Below, in pieces: positions 37,025 through 50,584 of a stretch of 64,000 nucleotides of DNA; the stretch's first letter is position 1; every line of letters begins with the position of its first letter. Below the pieces are notes generated by a model. That model was not told where the DNA came from and made no database searches. It saw nothing but the letters and a program-made list of their open reading frames with translations. The translations under genes were made by a program, and so were the position numbers. Source of the DNA: Vigna angularis (taxonomy: Eukaryota > Streptophyta > Magnoliopsida > Fabales > Fabaceae); NCBI RefSeq assembly GCF_016808095.1, contig NC_068976.1:10387001-10451000 (forward strand), read 5' to 3'.

Positions 37025-39765
37025 TTAGTCTTCGCAGATGCCATCATTTACAACTTTATACTTAGTCTCAAAAAGTGTCTGCACTGGTTTTGGAGACAAA
37101 TTTGCCACATTCATGAACTGTCAAAGGAAAGCAAGATTCACTGTCAGGATCTTCATTGGGCTAATACTCACTTGTTTTTTAATCAGAAGGAGTGGGTTAA
37201 AAGAAAGTAAAACAAATAAATGTAAAGAACGTGACAAGTTCATCTTTTGCCTTCGTATATCTACCTTCTGCTGTTTATATTTTTCACGTATAGCATTCAG
37301 AGGACAGCCTTTGGTATTAAGTTGCAAATCTGCCAGTGCAAGGACAGTAGTTTTAAGTTCTGACACTTTGTAATTCGTATAGTGTTCCATAGTTGAATTC
37401 TGAAAGTAGATGCCAAGGTGAGTCTTTAATTTAGATTTATTTACATCCAAACAATAAGGTAAATTTGCAACATCAAATAGTCATATTAAAGTACAGACCC
37501 ATGGATATTCTGACTGGTTGAGGGTCCATCTGGCTAGTAAAACAGCAGACGCAGCTATCATGGATGGTCGAAACTGCGAGAAGCTGTATTCAACAAGAGT
37601 GAGTTCTGCTAAATAATTTGCCAGAAATTCCACTTCAACGTAAGAAACCTGTATAACATGGAAAATTCACAACACAATGGGTTTTGTTTGTTACCCTTCT
37701 TTTAAGCATAATAAAAAGTTAAATTGTGGATGTTTAATTGCAACTGCAGTCTACGGTACCTTAAAAGAATATTGTGCTGCTAGGATGAACCTCCTGAAAG
37801 CCAGACAAGATGATCATGGCAGTTAAACTTTAACTAAATGACAAACAACGCAAGTACACAACAATAATAACTAAGCCACCTCCATGGCGCGGGGTCGGCT
37901 ATGTGAATCAAATGACTTCATGTTCTATTATAAATCATATTTATAGACAAATTATTTATCTCCTGTAAAGTGTTTCTTAATGATTTTTCATATATTTTTG
38001 TCTCCGTTTGCTATTGTGATTGAGTCATCCTCCACAAGATATACCTCTTCAATGCTAACCCAACTTTATAATGTTTCATTCTTTACCATATCTTGTTTAG
38101 TACATATGTTCATCCAAGCAACATTTTCAATTCTACCATCGAGTTCATCCTCGTTGGCTTTTACTACCCAAATTTTTGTTACATACATCAAGGGTGTTTT
38201 TATTAGAACTCATCACCTTGCATTAAAATTTCCCATTAAGCTTGACTACTGTTTTATTTCTATTTAACAATATCATGTACTTCCAAAGCTTATCTTCACA
38301 TTTCTAACTTCCCATATATTTTCTCTAAACTCTTCAACCACAAGTATTAGTGTGTTCGAGTCCATTCAATTACTAACGTGAGAGTATAATTGACATGCAA
38401 CATAGCTAGAAAAGTGAGAAACGTGAAAAGAAAACCCATACTATATCATCTGCTAAATGCATGCATCATGACATCGGCTCTTGAGATATGCTTAGTGAGC
38501 ATTTGATCGGAATTGCACATATAATACGCACCTGAGAAATGTTTTACTGGTGGGAACAGATAATTGAAAATGCAACAGATTTAGAACCTCACTCTCCATT
38601 TTCAATACCTATCAAGTGCCAACGATTAGGTGTTTTATGTCACTATCAGCCGTAATTAATACAAATTGAAAAGACGAAGGTCACAAAAATACTACCAAGT
38701 GTTATTTATACCTCTGCTTTTGAGTACGTATTATCTGTGATGAAGCAAAATTCTTCCACTCGAGGAGCACAAATCTCTTCATACTTTCTTGAAAAGCCAT
38801 GAAAAAAAGAACACGACAAGCAATTTAGAATTTCCTCATAACTTCCGAAAAATTTGAGATCATATCTTATATTATCGGTTGTCCCAGTCAGATTCATCAA
38901 CAGCATTCAAGATCAACATCGTCTAGAATAAATTATAATACAGTAATTTTACTACATTCAAACTCTCCACTGCAATGTAAAAATAGCAAAGTAAAGCAAG
39001 ACAAATGGCACCTCTTTCCAAAATGATTATAATCCCAGCGAGAATCACATACCAAATATCGATTTTTTTTCTTAGAGCCCAAATACATAATAAACCGCAC
39101 TCTAGAGTTCTACCTTTCCAATTGGGACTCAAGGCAAGGCTCTATATACCTCACTATAATTCTATATTTTCATTGTAGGACTCAATCCCAGCACAAGCAC
39201 ACCTTACACATTCGCTGTGATTTGCAGATTTATTAACGAAAATCCAACCACAATTTACATACAACCTTGTTAACATTATCAGAGAATAACAAGAATAAAA
39301 TTTAGACCATGTGAAACCTGTTAATGAAAAAACAAATAAAATTCAAAGATATACAAATAAGTAATAATCATCAACTCATCGTCACACTGAATTGAGGATG
39401 TAAAGTATATTGCGAAGCCAAACTCATTATAAAGTGTCTCAGTATTAATAGTTCCTAGTTCAGCGAAGCATAAAAAAGATTAAATAAGAGCACGTAGCAC
39501 TTTCATATTACTTAATCAGGTCCAACTGGACATTTATAAAGTATTGTACTTACGATGCAATCAGCATGCAAGTAACACCCAGCAACTGTAGTCCTTGTTT
39601 CTGAATCAAACTTTGAGAAAGAAACCGATCAATGAGATTCACAGTAAGGTAAAGAGTATCTGGAACTAGCTTATATTCCTCAGAAACCTGAAAAGAGGAT
39701 ATAACAAAGCTTCAGCTATAACCCATTCAGCAGCCAAAGATTCACGCAACTCAGCTAACAGCATT

Positions 39766-39805
<40 letters not shown>

Positions 39806-42800
39806 TAATTTATATCTAATGTGCCTTTATCACGGATAATTAATAAGATATAAAATTTCAGCTCTTCTCTGTATATTCAACTGTTTCCATTGAAAGATTC
39901 CCATGAGAATGCATTAGCAATTTTTTTATGTTCATAATTGCCAAAGGCACGGTGATAAATTGATAATGCTTGAGATGACATTGAAGTTGAGTGCAGAAAT
40001 GTAACACCAGGTTATAAAACTATTACATGTATACGAAAAGGAAACTTGGGTTATAAATTTGAGGTTAACTGAAAAACTAACACGGTTGAAGAGTGTTGAA
40101 AAGTTTAACTGTGAAGGAAAAAAACATGGGTTGGTACTGTTTGATTATTTTAAAAGCTTCTCTGCAATAAACTAGAGGCACAATTAAAGAAGTTCAACCG
40201 TCAAAATTATACAAAGACCAAACATTACATTCAGGCAGTTGAGCAACACAAACAGAAATTTGCAACAAGTGACAACAAGAGAAAAGAGCTAAAGTTTTCA
40301 AGTAGTAAATATTTAAAAAGTGCTACTAGACTAACCTCCACAAGCCAATCAATCAGAATTGCGCGCATGCTTGGAGTGATGTCTTTCTGCAGCTCGCCCA
40401 TGTAATTGGTTAGTCTCCTTTCAAACTGGAAATATTTAACCAAAATTTATTATCAATTTTTTACAGTGAAACTTATCCAGTTTTTCCGAAGTTCCATATA
40501 CTCTATATTGTTAAGAATATAAGCCGCGGCGGTCACTGGTGAAATAGAAGAAAAACAGAGATGATAAAGAGAAGCTATTTACAATGTCACCACCAAACTA
40601 GGAGAAACAATCCAAAGGCATGTCTACACACTAACCTCTCTGACACATATATTATTGTATATATCAGGGGCATATGAACTCCAAACTTGAGGATCCTTTA
40701 ACTCAACTGAATCAATGTCCACAATGCCCAAACCATCCGAATGCTTTAGTTTCTCTGAAATCATATCAATATCTGCATAATCCAATCAACTTACAATTAA
40801 TGAAATCAGGAATTTATGGAAAGCTAACTTGCATGTTATCTTATAAAAATTTTAATGAGGGCAATCACATAAATTGTAACTCTTCAGAACTTGAAGTTCC
40901 TTCTATAGAGTTTAATTTTTTTATGGTGTCTGTGTATAAAATTTTTACGATGTCAACCAATTAAAAAATACACTAGGTATGACGCTTAAAGTAGTTGTTA
41001 CAATAGTCAACAATATAGCCATGCATGACAGTCTATGAGTGAATGCCATTTATATTCAAATTAAATCCATATTATAAGCATAAAATACATAAATAGCCGT
41101 CAGGTAAAGTGATAAATAGCTTCTCTATTAAGGCCTGTAATCAGATAGCATTCAGTGCTTCTAGGTAATAATAGATATGGTGGAATATTTAAGATGATAC
41201 TTTAGTAGATTGCAAAAAAAGTTATAGATGAGAGTAACAATTAAAAATGAAGACATACAGAAGAAAAGTCTAGAAACTGTTACAAGAAACAGTTACCTCA
41301 TTCCAACAAGACAAGTACCATTATAAATGTCAATTTTACAATCATTATCTCATAAATCAGTTAACTATAGTCTAATGCAGCAGAAATGCATACAAGCAGT
41401 GACAGGAAATTATAGAAAAAAACCTTTGTTCGGAGAGCTAAGGAGTTCATCAGACTGCATAGAGTCCTGCATTGAAAGCTGGGGACCATCTATGACAGAC
41501 ATAGAAGGTGGCACTAGCTCTCTGTCTTCCAGCCTTTCAGCACCAACAGGTTCATGTGACTGTACCATCGATATTGTTGATAAATCTTTTGCTGACTTTG
41601 CTCTAACATCTTGAGTTGACCAAACTTGTACGGAGACATTGGAAGTTCCCATTGTGTTTCGCTTCTTATAACCTCCTCTTGTCTATATAGTGTCAGGCAA
41701 CTCAAAATTAACCTTCCCAAGAGTTTATTTTTTTATAATCTAGTGATTCTTAAATTCATACAATCCCCGCTGAGCTATTTGTTTTTATAAGAATCAAAGT
41801 GTTGGAACATTACAATTTCAAAACTATCACATGCACAATTAATAGTTTCAAATAGAAGAACTGGAGCATTACAAATTCAAAACTATCTTGTGCACAATCA
41901 ATAGTTATAAAAATGGCAGTTTCAACCGCAACCATTGTGGTTACAAGTATTGTGGTATGAAATTATTATATTCTTTAGGTCCATGAATACAGTCCACAAA
42001 TATCTGAAGGGTTCACTTCAAACTAATCTGACCTCGTCAGAAGTAAATAGAATATTTCTAATAAATATTCCAATGACTATTTTCGACAAGGATAAAACTC
42101 AAAAGCATTAGACCATGGGTGAATGCAGAAAATAATCACATAGTTATTCCACTTACTTGCACCTTTTCTTTATAAAGTTGGATAGGTATTTATTTGTTTT
42201 AAGACAGGTATAGTTTTCCGCTTCACCAGATGCTTCCCGTGCCCTTTAAAATATCTCACATTATCCATTCACTCACCCACCAAGAGATAAGAGTAGAAAA
42301 ATCAAACTTTGAGTCTTTATTTATTTATTTTAAAAAAAAAAGAGTGGCAGTTGGGCCCAGCTGTGGTTTTAATGCTGCCAATTATGCACGCTTCAGAGTT
42401 CATGTGATTTGAATTTATGTTGCAATGGATGACTTTGCACGATTGTAAAAGTCCATGTGAATTAGGATAAAAAAAAACAGTGGATCATAGGTTTTAAATA
42501 TACGATCAGGGACTGCGAACAATGCCAAGGCTTTTAGGGTGTATGCCGCCTCAACTGTGACCACACAAAACAAAATTGCAACTCCAAAACCACAATTCAG
42601 TATACCTGAAAACTGGGCACAGCGCACTTATTGAGCTGCGGTTTTCTGTATTCATTGGTTACATCTGTCAGCGCTGCTCTGCTGCTCTTTTCCACTCTTC
42701 GCTGTTTCTTAAAGCATGGTCTTGAAGAGGCAGAGACCTCTCTCAAAGCTCTCGCCATTGCTCGCGTCACTCGAACACTGTCTCTCACACCGATTACAGC

Positions 42801-42815
42801 ATTCTCTCTATCCAT
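37025..42815 (-). CDS. CYCA2: A2-type cyclin
   Basis: Eleven coding exons were assembled: 42815-42606, 41682-41424, 40754-40636, 40425-40336, 39687-39554, 38787-38712, 38608-38532, 37793-37760, 37648-37499, 37399-37265, 37117-37025. All splice sites are GT-AG and the sum closes to 458 aa. Residues 46-54, RAALTDVTN, are a destruction box. The cyclin box begins near residue 195 with YMGELQKDITPSMRAILIDW and LVEVSEEY, the A-type signature. KYEEICAPRVEEFCFITDNT and LHFQLSVPTSKTFLR favour the A2 subgroup. The C-terminal cyclin fold ends near LNAIREKYKQQK. A2 cyclins partner CDKA/CDKB kinases in S-M phase and restrain endoreduplication. Exon 2 starts after a TATATAG acceptor; that junction is the least certain. 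Confidence 0.92.
37868..38260. repeat. Non-LTR-type dispersed repeat scrap in a CYCA2 intron
   Basis: TGGCGCGGGGTCGGCTATGT followed by GAATCAAATGAC is a word widely seen in plant SINE/LINE-related repeats ('GGTGGGGTCGGCTACATG'). The following 350 bases look like the rest of such an insertion. No poly(A) tail or target duplication was identified. Confidence 0.4.
39769..39802. repeat. (AT)n microsatellite in a CYCA2 intron
   Basis: TA run of about 17 units upstream of coding exon 5. Confidence 0.9.
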
Positions 42816-42822
42816 CTTTCAT
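42808..42822 (-). promoter_or_regulatory. Minimal uORF overlapping the CYCA2 start codon
   Basis: ATGAAAGATGGATAG: an upstream ATG (42822-42820) opens a four-codon frame that ends at TAG 42810-42808, just past the main ATG (42815-42813), which lies in another frame. The preceding TTTTTCAG (to 42844) looks like a splice acceptor, with a donor at 42942, so the uORF should be in the mature leader. Confidence 0.65.
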
Positions 42823-43310
42823 GCCTCGAAGATCAACACCAGTCTGAAAAATCAACCACAATCAAATCACCGTAACAAACATCAAAATAAGCCAATAATT
42901 TAAACAAAAAAAAAAGAAACAGAACAACAGATGTTGGTAAACCTGGTGAAAAGCCTAGCTCTAATCTATTACTAGAAATTTAGGCGGCGGAGTGTGATGA
43001 TTCTATATGCGAGTGAAAATTGCGTGGAATTTGAAATGATAGGTTAAATTGTAACAAAGAGACGCAGCGATGGCAATGGTGGTTAGATCTGTGCATGAGA
43101 ATAGTGAGAAACAGTGGTGGAATGGAGAAGAGTGAAAGAAGGTTCTGGAAGAAGTTTGTTACAGAGTTGGAAGGTATGCTTACTCTCTCATGAGATTGAA
43201 AGATGGAGAGAGTGAGAGAGAAAGCAGGAAATTGAAAAGAGAGTGAGAGAGGGAGATAATAACATTAGAGTAGTAATAAAAGCAGAGCGTCAGTGAGAGC
43301 GGGAGTCACA
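42816..43310 (-). promoter_or_regulatory. CYCA2 5' leader with an intron and a 38-codon uORF
   Basis: The CT-rich leader is read leftward from about 43310. Inferred 5' UTR intron: 42942-42844 (99 nt). A 38-codon uORF begins at ATG 43096-43094 and ends at a TAA before the intron. The transcription start is not determined. Confidence 0.45.
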
Positions 43311-45097
43311 AACTCTGCAAACTCTTAAGACCTACAGTATCATTTAATTAGATTTTCTAGAGTGTCTTCCAAGTACCACATTGACTAAAATAAAAAAACA
43401 TATAAATGAAAATTCTAATATATATTATAAAGTTTACATAGAAATAAATGAGATATGATATAAATAAAATGTATCTTATGATTTTGTTATTATATTGATC
43501 ATTTATAAATTTATAAATATTTAAAATTTAAAATTATTCAAATACATTTTTTATTAAGAGTTTTTCTTCCATTAAAAATCAGAGTTTTGTGTTGATTCCT
43601 CCATTAAATGTTTTTATAATGATGTATGGGAGAGTTTTTTTTTAATGTGTTAATGAGGAAAATATTTTTTTTTATAATTTTATTAAGTGATATTCCTAAA
43701 AAATATATACAACTTGATTGATTTTTTTTTTCTCAATAATAACTAATATTTGTTAATTTATTGATTTATTATTATTTTTCAATAATTTTTAAACAAAATT
43801 ATATTATAGTCTTCCATAGAGTTTTTTTGATATTTTTTTTGTCATAATATTTAATTTTAGAAGTTTACTTAGGTTATTTAGAATTTGTTCTATTCATGTA
43901 AGTAGGTTTAGCTTTATAATAGTCATAAAATTTTCATTTAAAAAATTATACTTAAAATTTATCTTATTCTTTTAATCACATTTTTTTCCTTTTCTTTTTA
44001 CATTATAGTATGGGGAGAATTTTTCATCGGTAAGAATTTTAGTCGTGTTATATATATGGTATAAGTTGAGAAATTCAATTGAATTGATGATTAAGATTTT
44101 AAAAAAAAAAAGGTTTCCTCTTTTTATGTACATTACAAAAATATTTTCTTATAAAAAAGTACCAGTCTTTGTCACTTTATTCATGACATAGATATTGTCT
44201 TTCCTTATAAAACATGCTAATTATGTAACTTTTTTGGTCGTATTAATAATGTATTTCCACTTTTAGAAAATGAATGAAAATGTATTAATTTGAACAAATT
44301 TGACAAAATAAATAAAATGTCCAATTTTTAGATTATTTTCCTTGTTCTCAAATTGAATACCCATTAGGCAACATGATACATTTTGTTTATTTATATCCAT
44401 TTTTGTCAATTGAATATGTGAATAAGGAAAGTAAATTATTTATACTGCAGAAGAAAAAAAAATTAATGAGATTAACTCAAATATAGTTGTAATTGTTTAA
44501 ATATTTAAGGAATGAATTATTATATTAACTAAAACTCAAGTGCATGTACTTAAATTGGAGATAACAAATCAGTAAACTAGAAAATAACTGTTTTTTTTTA
44601 ATTTACCGTGTTTTTTATTAAAATATATAATAGTAACCAAGGAAGTAAGTTACAAAAAAAATCATTAAAGCTTTATCTCTATATAAGTCTTAATTTAATC
44701 TTTTTGGATTTAATGCATATGTCACTGTTAAGATATTTTTGAATTTTTATTTTAATATAACGATATTATAAGATATTTAATGTGATTAATGTATAAGTTA
44801 TTTATTTGTGAAAGATATATTTTTTAATAGAAACTTACTTTTCTATTTTATAGTCTTGAGTTTTATTTTAAATATCAAATTTTAAATTTTATATTATTTT
44901 TAATTATTATAATATGCTTCAATAATAATTTCAAGATTAAATATACTTATAGTTCTTAAATTTTGATGTAAAATTAAAATTTATTTATGTACCTTTAATA
45001 CATATAGTTTTTAAATTTTAAAATTAATAAAAATAATATTTAATCTAACTATATTAAATTTATTTAATCTAACTATATATTTAACATTTTCTAATTT

Positions 45098-45159
45098 AAA
45101 TATCAGTATAAATTATTACTTAATATTTAAATATCAGTATAAATTATTACTTAATATTT
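45098..45159. repeat. Perfect 31-bp tandem duplication
   Basis: AAATATCAGTATAAATTATT plus ACTTAATATTT occurs twice without a mismatch, suggesting a recent event. Confidence 0.95.
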
Positions 45160-46094
45160 AAAAATAAATAAATAATATTATATTAAGATAATTATATTTA
45201 TTTATTTGTAAAAAAAAATGTAACAATAAAATATATCAAAGTTTAATAAGAGATGAACTTCAAATTCACATCTAAGTTTAAAAATTATAAATATATTTGA
45301 CATTAATTTTATAATAGAAAATATATTCTTATAGTAAGGAAGTTTATGGATTCAAAATCTAAACTCTAGGAAATTATTGATATTGTTATACAGTGTACTT
45401 TAAAATATATTAAATTCAATAAATATATTAAGAAAACTAGTATATTCTAAAATATCACAATAAGTAGATATATCTTAGAAACAAAGTAGAAAGATAAAGA
45501 AAATTAAAAAAATATATAAATTCTATCAAATCCAGTAAATAAAATTTTAAATTCATTTTAATGTACAAAATCAAACATTGTGGTTTTATACTAACCATAG
45601 ATAATTTTATAATGACCACCTTTTAGTAAACTTGAAGAAGCAGCAATTGTGGTAAAATAATAAGCTGGAATTTTGAAGTCTAATAAGAAATGGTCAAATC
45701 AACACATCAAGTGAGATGTGAAGCAAGTGCAGATTTTTTTGATAGTGAAGGGAATGGTTTAACTACTATCTTTTATAATGACAATTTATTCAAGTGTTGT
45801 TGCGTGTGTGCAAAACTATCTTCTCCTTCTAAACAAACAAAGTAAGTTTTATTGACCAATCTCAAAACCATTGACTAATTAGAAGTGGGTGAGATCTGAA
45901 TTCAAAACTCACTTACTAAGTACTATTCTTAGCTTAAAAATTTCAAAACTCACTTCCCCGTAAATTAACCCCAGTTGCATCAATAACTAATACATTAACT
46001 TACCATCAGAAATAAATTATCTTTTATAAATATTATATTAATGTTAATCTCCACATATTTGAAATATTCTCTCTTTTAAAAAATTATTTGTCGT

Positions 46095-46375
46095 AGTGTT
46101 AAGAAGTAAAATTTAAATCTAATTCAATCTTGCAAAACATTTTCAACACATCTTCTCACACCGATGTATAAACATCATCTCGAGAGTAAGACTAGACATT
46201 AATGGATGGTCCGATAGCGGCCTAATAGGGGATGAAACAATATGTCCAGCAAACAACAAATATCGTTAGGATATACTCTAACCATGATTCTGATACCATG
46301 TTAAGAAATGAACTTTAAATCTAACTCAACCCGTACAAAACCGGCTTGTAATATGAGATTTGCACTCACTTATAT
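46095..46375. repeat. Legume dispersed LTR/TRIM-like repeat with a related upstream copy
   Basis: ATGTTAAGAAATGAACTTTA at 46292, followed by ACCGGCTTGTAATATGAGAT, resembles a common legume repeat. A diverged copy GTGTTAAGAAGTAAAATTTA starts near 46098. The phrase CTGATACCATGTTAAGAA is typical of this family. Ends were not resolved. Confidence 0.5.
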
Positions 46376-49300
46376 ATTATAAATTGGTCTAAAAAATTTA
46401 TACTGGATAATTTTTGAAAGAATGTTCACCAATTTAATAAAAGGACCACATCAATTAAATAAAATGATACTAAAATAAGAAAAGAAATTAAAAAAAAATG
46501 AGATTGAATATAAGGAGAAAAATGTATTAAAGGAGTTTTTAGTATTTAGTTGTGAGAGTTAAAGTAATGTAATTGAGATTTGGGTATTAAATGTTGGGTC
46601 GTGCAATTATTGAAGTGTGAAAGTAGTGAGAAGGAGATTGGAAAAAGGGTGGATTCAACTACCCCAACTGTGCAGCAATAGATTTAGTTTAAAATTGTTG
46701 GAAAAATAAGAGAAGTATATGATAATATGACCCACAGCACTGTAGGAGTCTCCTTCATTCCCCGCTCCCCTTATGTCCTATATGCATTTCTCAACCCTCC
46801 AACCATAAACAATCTCATATGCTTATTGTCCACCATCCCCTCAACTTCAGGGCCATCTCCTCCTTATCATTAACTTCTCTCCTTTTTCTTTAATTATATC
46901 TTAACACTCTAATTACATCTTAATCATCACTTCATTATACCAATTTATTTCACAAGACTTTTTTATCGATAACGGTTGCAAATATCAGATAAGGTCAATT
47001 TCAGATTAGCTGGAGCAATGTTCATCTTATAAATCGGTTGCTGAAAATAAGTTAAACTCAAATTTATTTACTAGTATTGTATTAGAATTTAAAATAATGA
47101 GATTTGATAAATCTATTGTGTTACCTATTGTTAAATTATTTATAATTATTTTATCTCATATTCTTGATATATATTTCTGATAAAAAATCAAAATATAAAT
47201 TTATGTTCACATTAATTAAATATGGAAAAATTGAACATTATAAAAAATAAAACTCAAATTTATTTTTGTAAAATTTTAAGATTAGAAATAGTGTTAATCT
47301 CTTATATATATAAATTAAGTTAATATTTCATTAATATTATTTTTCTTTAGTAATCATTTTTTAATAGACTATTAATATTTTAGTGTTTGAAATATATTAA
47401 AAATTTCATATCAATTAGATGTAAGATCAATTAATCTTTTGTAAATAATTTTTTATTTAACTTCTTTTCCTCTTAAAATATTTATTCATAGTACAAATCT
47501 ATCACTAATCAACAAAAAAAAATTGTTAATAATAAGTATGAACTCTCCTTCTATTTTTCTCAAATCTCTTAAGTTTAATCTTTTTTTTTAAATCTTAATT
47601 ATTGTTTCATCTCCCCAATTTTGAAATGTACACTTCTTTTTATGTTTCAAGTTCTATCTAAACCACCTTTGTCCATATGTAAAACCTATCCAAACTACTT
47701 GGAGGAAAAAAAATGGTGTACTTCAAAATGAATGAAAATTAAAAAAAAAATACACTTTTTTATACACATTTAAGCACATGATACATATACATACACAAAA
47801 AGGTAATTTGAAGCATTGAAATGCTAAGGTCCCCTATAAGATACATGATTCCCTATGTGCAAAGGAAATCATTGGCAGGTTGTGTGTGTTTTAGAGAAAA
47901 GGTACAAATGCATATCCCTACACAACAAAAGCCCAAGAATTTGAGGGTACCCACTTTTTTGGCTCTCTATGGTTGTTGAGTACAACCAATTTTGGATCTT
48001 TTATTTCTCTCTTTCTACACTCAACATTTAAATTTCAAAACCAACCATCAAATTTGGGAGTTTCAACTATACCCTCTACAACACTACAACTATCTTTCCA
48101 AAGAAAAGACTACACTTTCCCTTCTTTTCACTTACCATGTCATGTGAATGTTGCACTTTCTCTTCAATAATTCAATCCCTAAATTCAAATAGGATTTGAC
48201 GTCTTTTTCATATTTCTAAACACTATAAAATTTAGATCTCGTTTTCAAAAAAAGTTGTTAGATTTCGTTATAATCTTATTAAAAGTATTACTATTTAAGT
48301 ATCTTATATCACTTGTGGTCTTAAAATGGCACCGACATTCAATCTTTATATGCATGAGATGTCATTACTAAATAATAACTATACAAATTGCTTAAAAAAA
48401 TGAACTTTGGATAGGAAATCCATAACTTAAAAAAAATAAAAATTGAAACTTTAGTATTTTATACACAACCCATTAAAGTATCTAATTTTATTACGATTTA
48501 GGTTTTAAAAAAAGTTGCAAAAAAGTGAAGCTTACGATTGTTTATATTAGTTTGACAATTAATTAAACTCAAATTCCATCTACACTAAAAAAAGTTTATT
48601 ATTCAAAGGTACCATATAACCATCTAAATTTAGTATTTTATTCTATGCAACAATTTTTTTTAAAAATGTTATATATATTAACACTTTCCATAATGAATGG
48701 AAAATTAGTGATTGAGAATGATGTGACACGTTTTGTGCTTGTGGCAAGTCTTTTGAAGATGTTGAAAAAGAAAGAAGAAGATTGTAATTGAAGAGAAACC
48801 AAGTTTCAAAGTTTGGCAAAGACACAAAGAAAAATAAATAACAATGTTGTTGGATACCATTTAGTAGAAGTCTCTACTTTGACCATGTGTTATCACTATT
48901 TACTATTGTCTCCTTTATACTCCACTTAACACTATCAAGGAAATGTTTCACAAAAGCTTATGATATAAAAATAAATATTCTTTTCACAAATTAAATTAGT
49001 TTATGCCTATTTTAAAAAAAGTTAATTTTGGATAAACTAATAGAGAAGAATTTGATGAATGTCTTATTACATATTGGGAAAAACAAATAGTATTTTACAA
49101 ATTCAACAAAAATGTGAAAGGAGATATGACAGAAATAAAATACAGTAATCAAGATTGTAATTTAAAGATAAGAATAGATAATTGATAATAATAACTTTGA
49201 ATGACTTTTTCTCACAAAATAATACATTTCATCCAAATATGAATAAAAACTAATTAAAAAGTCAACAAAATTCTTACACGTAGAGATCTACTAAACTCAT

Positions 49301-50584
49301 TGACTAATGAGGTTTATCCAACAAGTTATCTAATAAACAAATTCACAATGCAAACATCAAACGTTCTTTTTTTTTTCTTCAGTAAGTCTTCATTACCTGC
49401 AAACAAAATATACAACACACAAGTAGTAAAAATCAAATTTAAGGTAATTTAAAAAATAAAAAAATCATTTATATAAAGATTTTAATTTATTAAAATACAA
49501 ATATCTTATTATCCACATACTTGAAAATCTTCTTGGGATATCAAATTCCAATCCGTTGAAAACATTAATAATACCAAAAATAAACGAGTAATAACAAATT
49601 TTATAACTAATTCAACCAATCTCAAATAATGAAAAATTAATATCATTTTCGAATAAGAAATAGGATTTATTTTTTGTGAATTTTTTTGATAATGTTTGTT
49701 TCTTTGATAAATATTATTACTGCTTATCCATCCGTGTCTACCATCTGTCTGTGTCCACTATTCTAACTATAAAAACAATGATGTGTCATCTTATTCAATG
49801 GCATTATCAAGCATATTAGCACACTCCCGCCTTGTCGGTGCACCATTTTTGCAATTAAATTCAAGGCAATTCACTCTGTTAGTGATAACAAATTTATTTA
49901 GTGGCAGAATAATCTTTCAAGGATCACGAGTTTCTACTGTGTCACGAATAATTGAACTCTTAAGGGACTAGTTTAGCGTTCTCTACTATGATTTGTAAAA
50001 GGAAATTTCAAATACCATCAAATTCTGAAATTTCATTGAGCAAAAAGACCTGCAGAGGAGAAATAAGAATTGAAATTATCTAAACATACTTAGCTCGCTA
50101 CTCGGATGAAGATCTAGCTCACTGTAGCCATGAGAAAGCTGCTGCGGTAAAGGAATTCCTTCAGCAATTTGTGTGAAGAAAAAGAATACATTACATTTGG
50201 GAATTACACATCAAAGATCATATGCCATTTGCAATCTAATTGAGCTTCTTACTTAGATAAGACATGCCATGGATTAAGTATACAATGTTATTTCTCTTTT
50301 CTGCAACATTACATATTCTGCATATTGGATCGTTGTTTTGGATAAAGCATACAATGTTATTGTACACCAAAGGTTTGTACACTAACCTAAAGAATTGAAA
50401 CCAAGTGACAAGCATTAAAAAACATGAAGGGAAATTATACATTATAGGTATCTGCCAGCTTACATTAAGAACCAAACCAAAAGTTTAAATAAAGTTATGA
50501 TGCAGGCATCACTGGTTTGTACTGGTGCTTCTGACCCTGTTAAATCGAGGAGGAACATATGGAAATCCTGCTTGGTATGGTCTA

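Larger units (their letters stand above)
43311..50580. other. 7-kb AT-rich intergenic region, no supported gene
   Basis: Long spacer between the tandem minus-strand genes CYCA2 and PNSB3. It includes a perfect 31-bp duplication at 45098-45159, a legume dispersed repeat at 46095-46375 and a slightly GC-richer patch at 46735-46870. Short open frames at 47973-48170 and 49783-49971 have no recognised similarity. The 3' UTR of PNSB3 should lie just below 50585. Confidence 0.5.

Noticed and set aside
46740..46775. Possible microRNA (CCTTCATTCCCC resembles the 3' half of miR166)
   Set aside because: The 5' half does not match and no complementary arm was found nearby.
47973..48170. 65-codon plus frame
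   Set aside because: Low complexity, no recognised similarity, AT-rich context.
49783..49971. 62-codon plus frame MSSYSMALSSILAHS...
   Set aside because: Looks slightly protein-like but no recognised motif, promoter or splice partner; likely chance.
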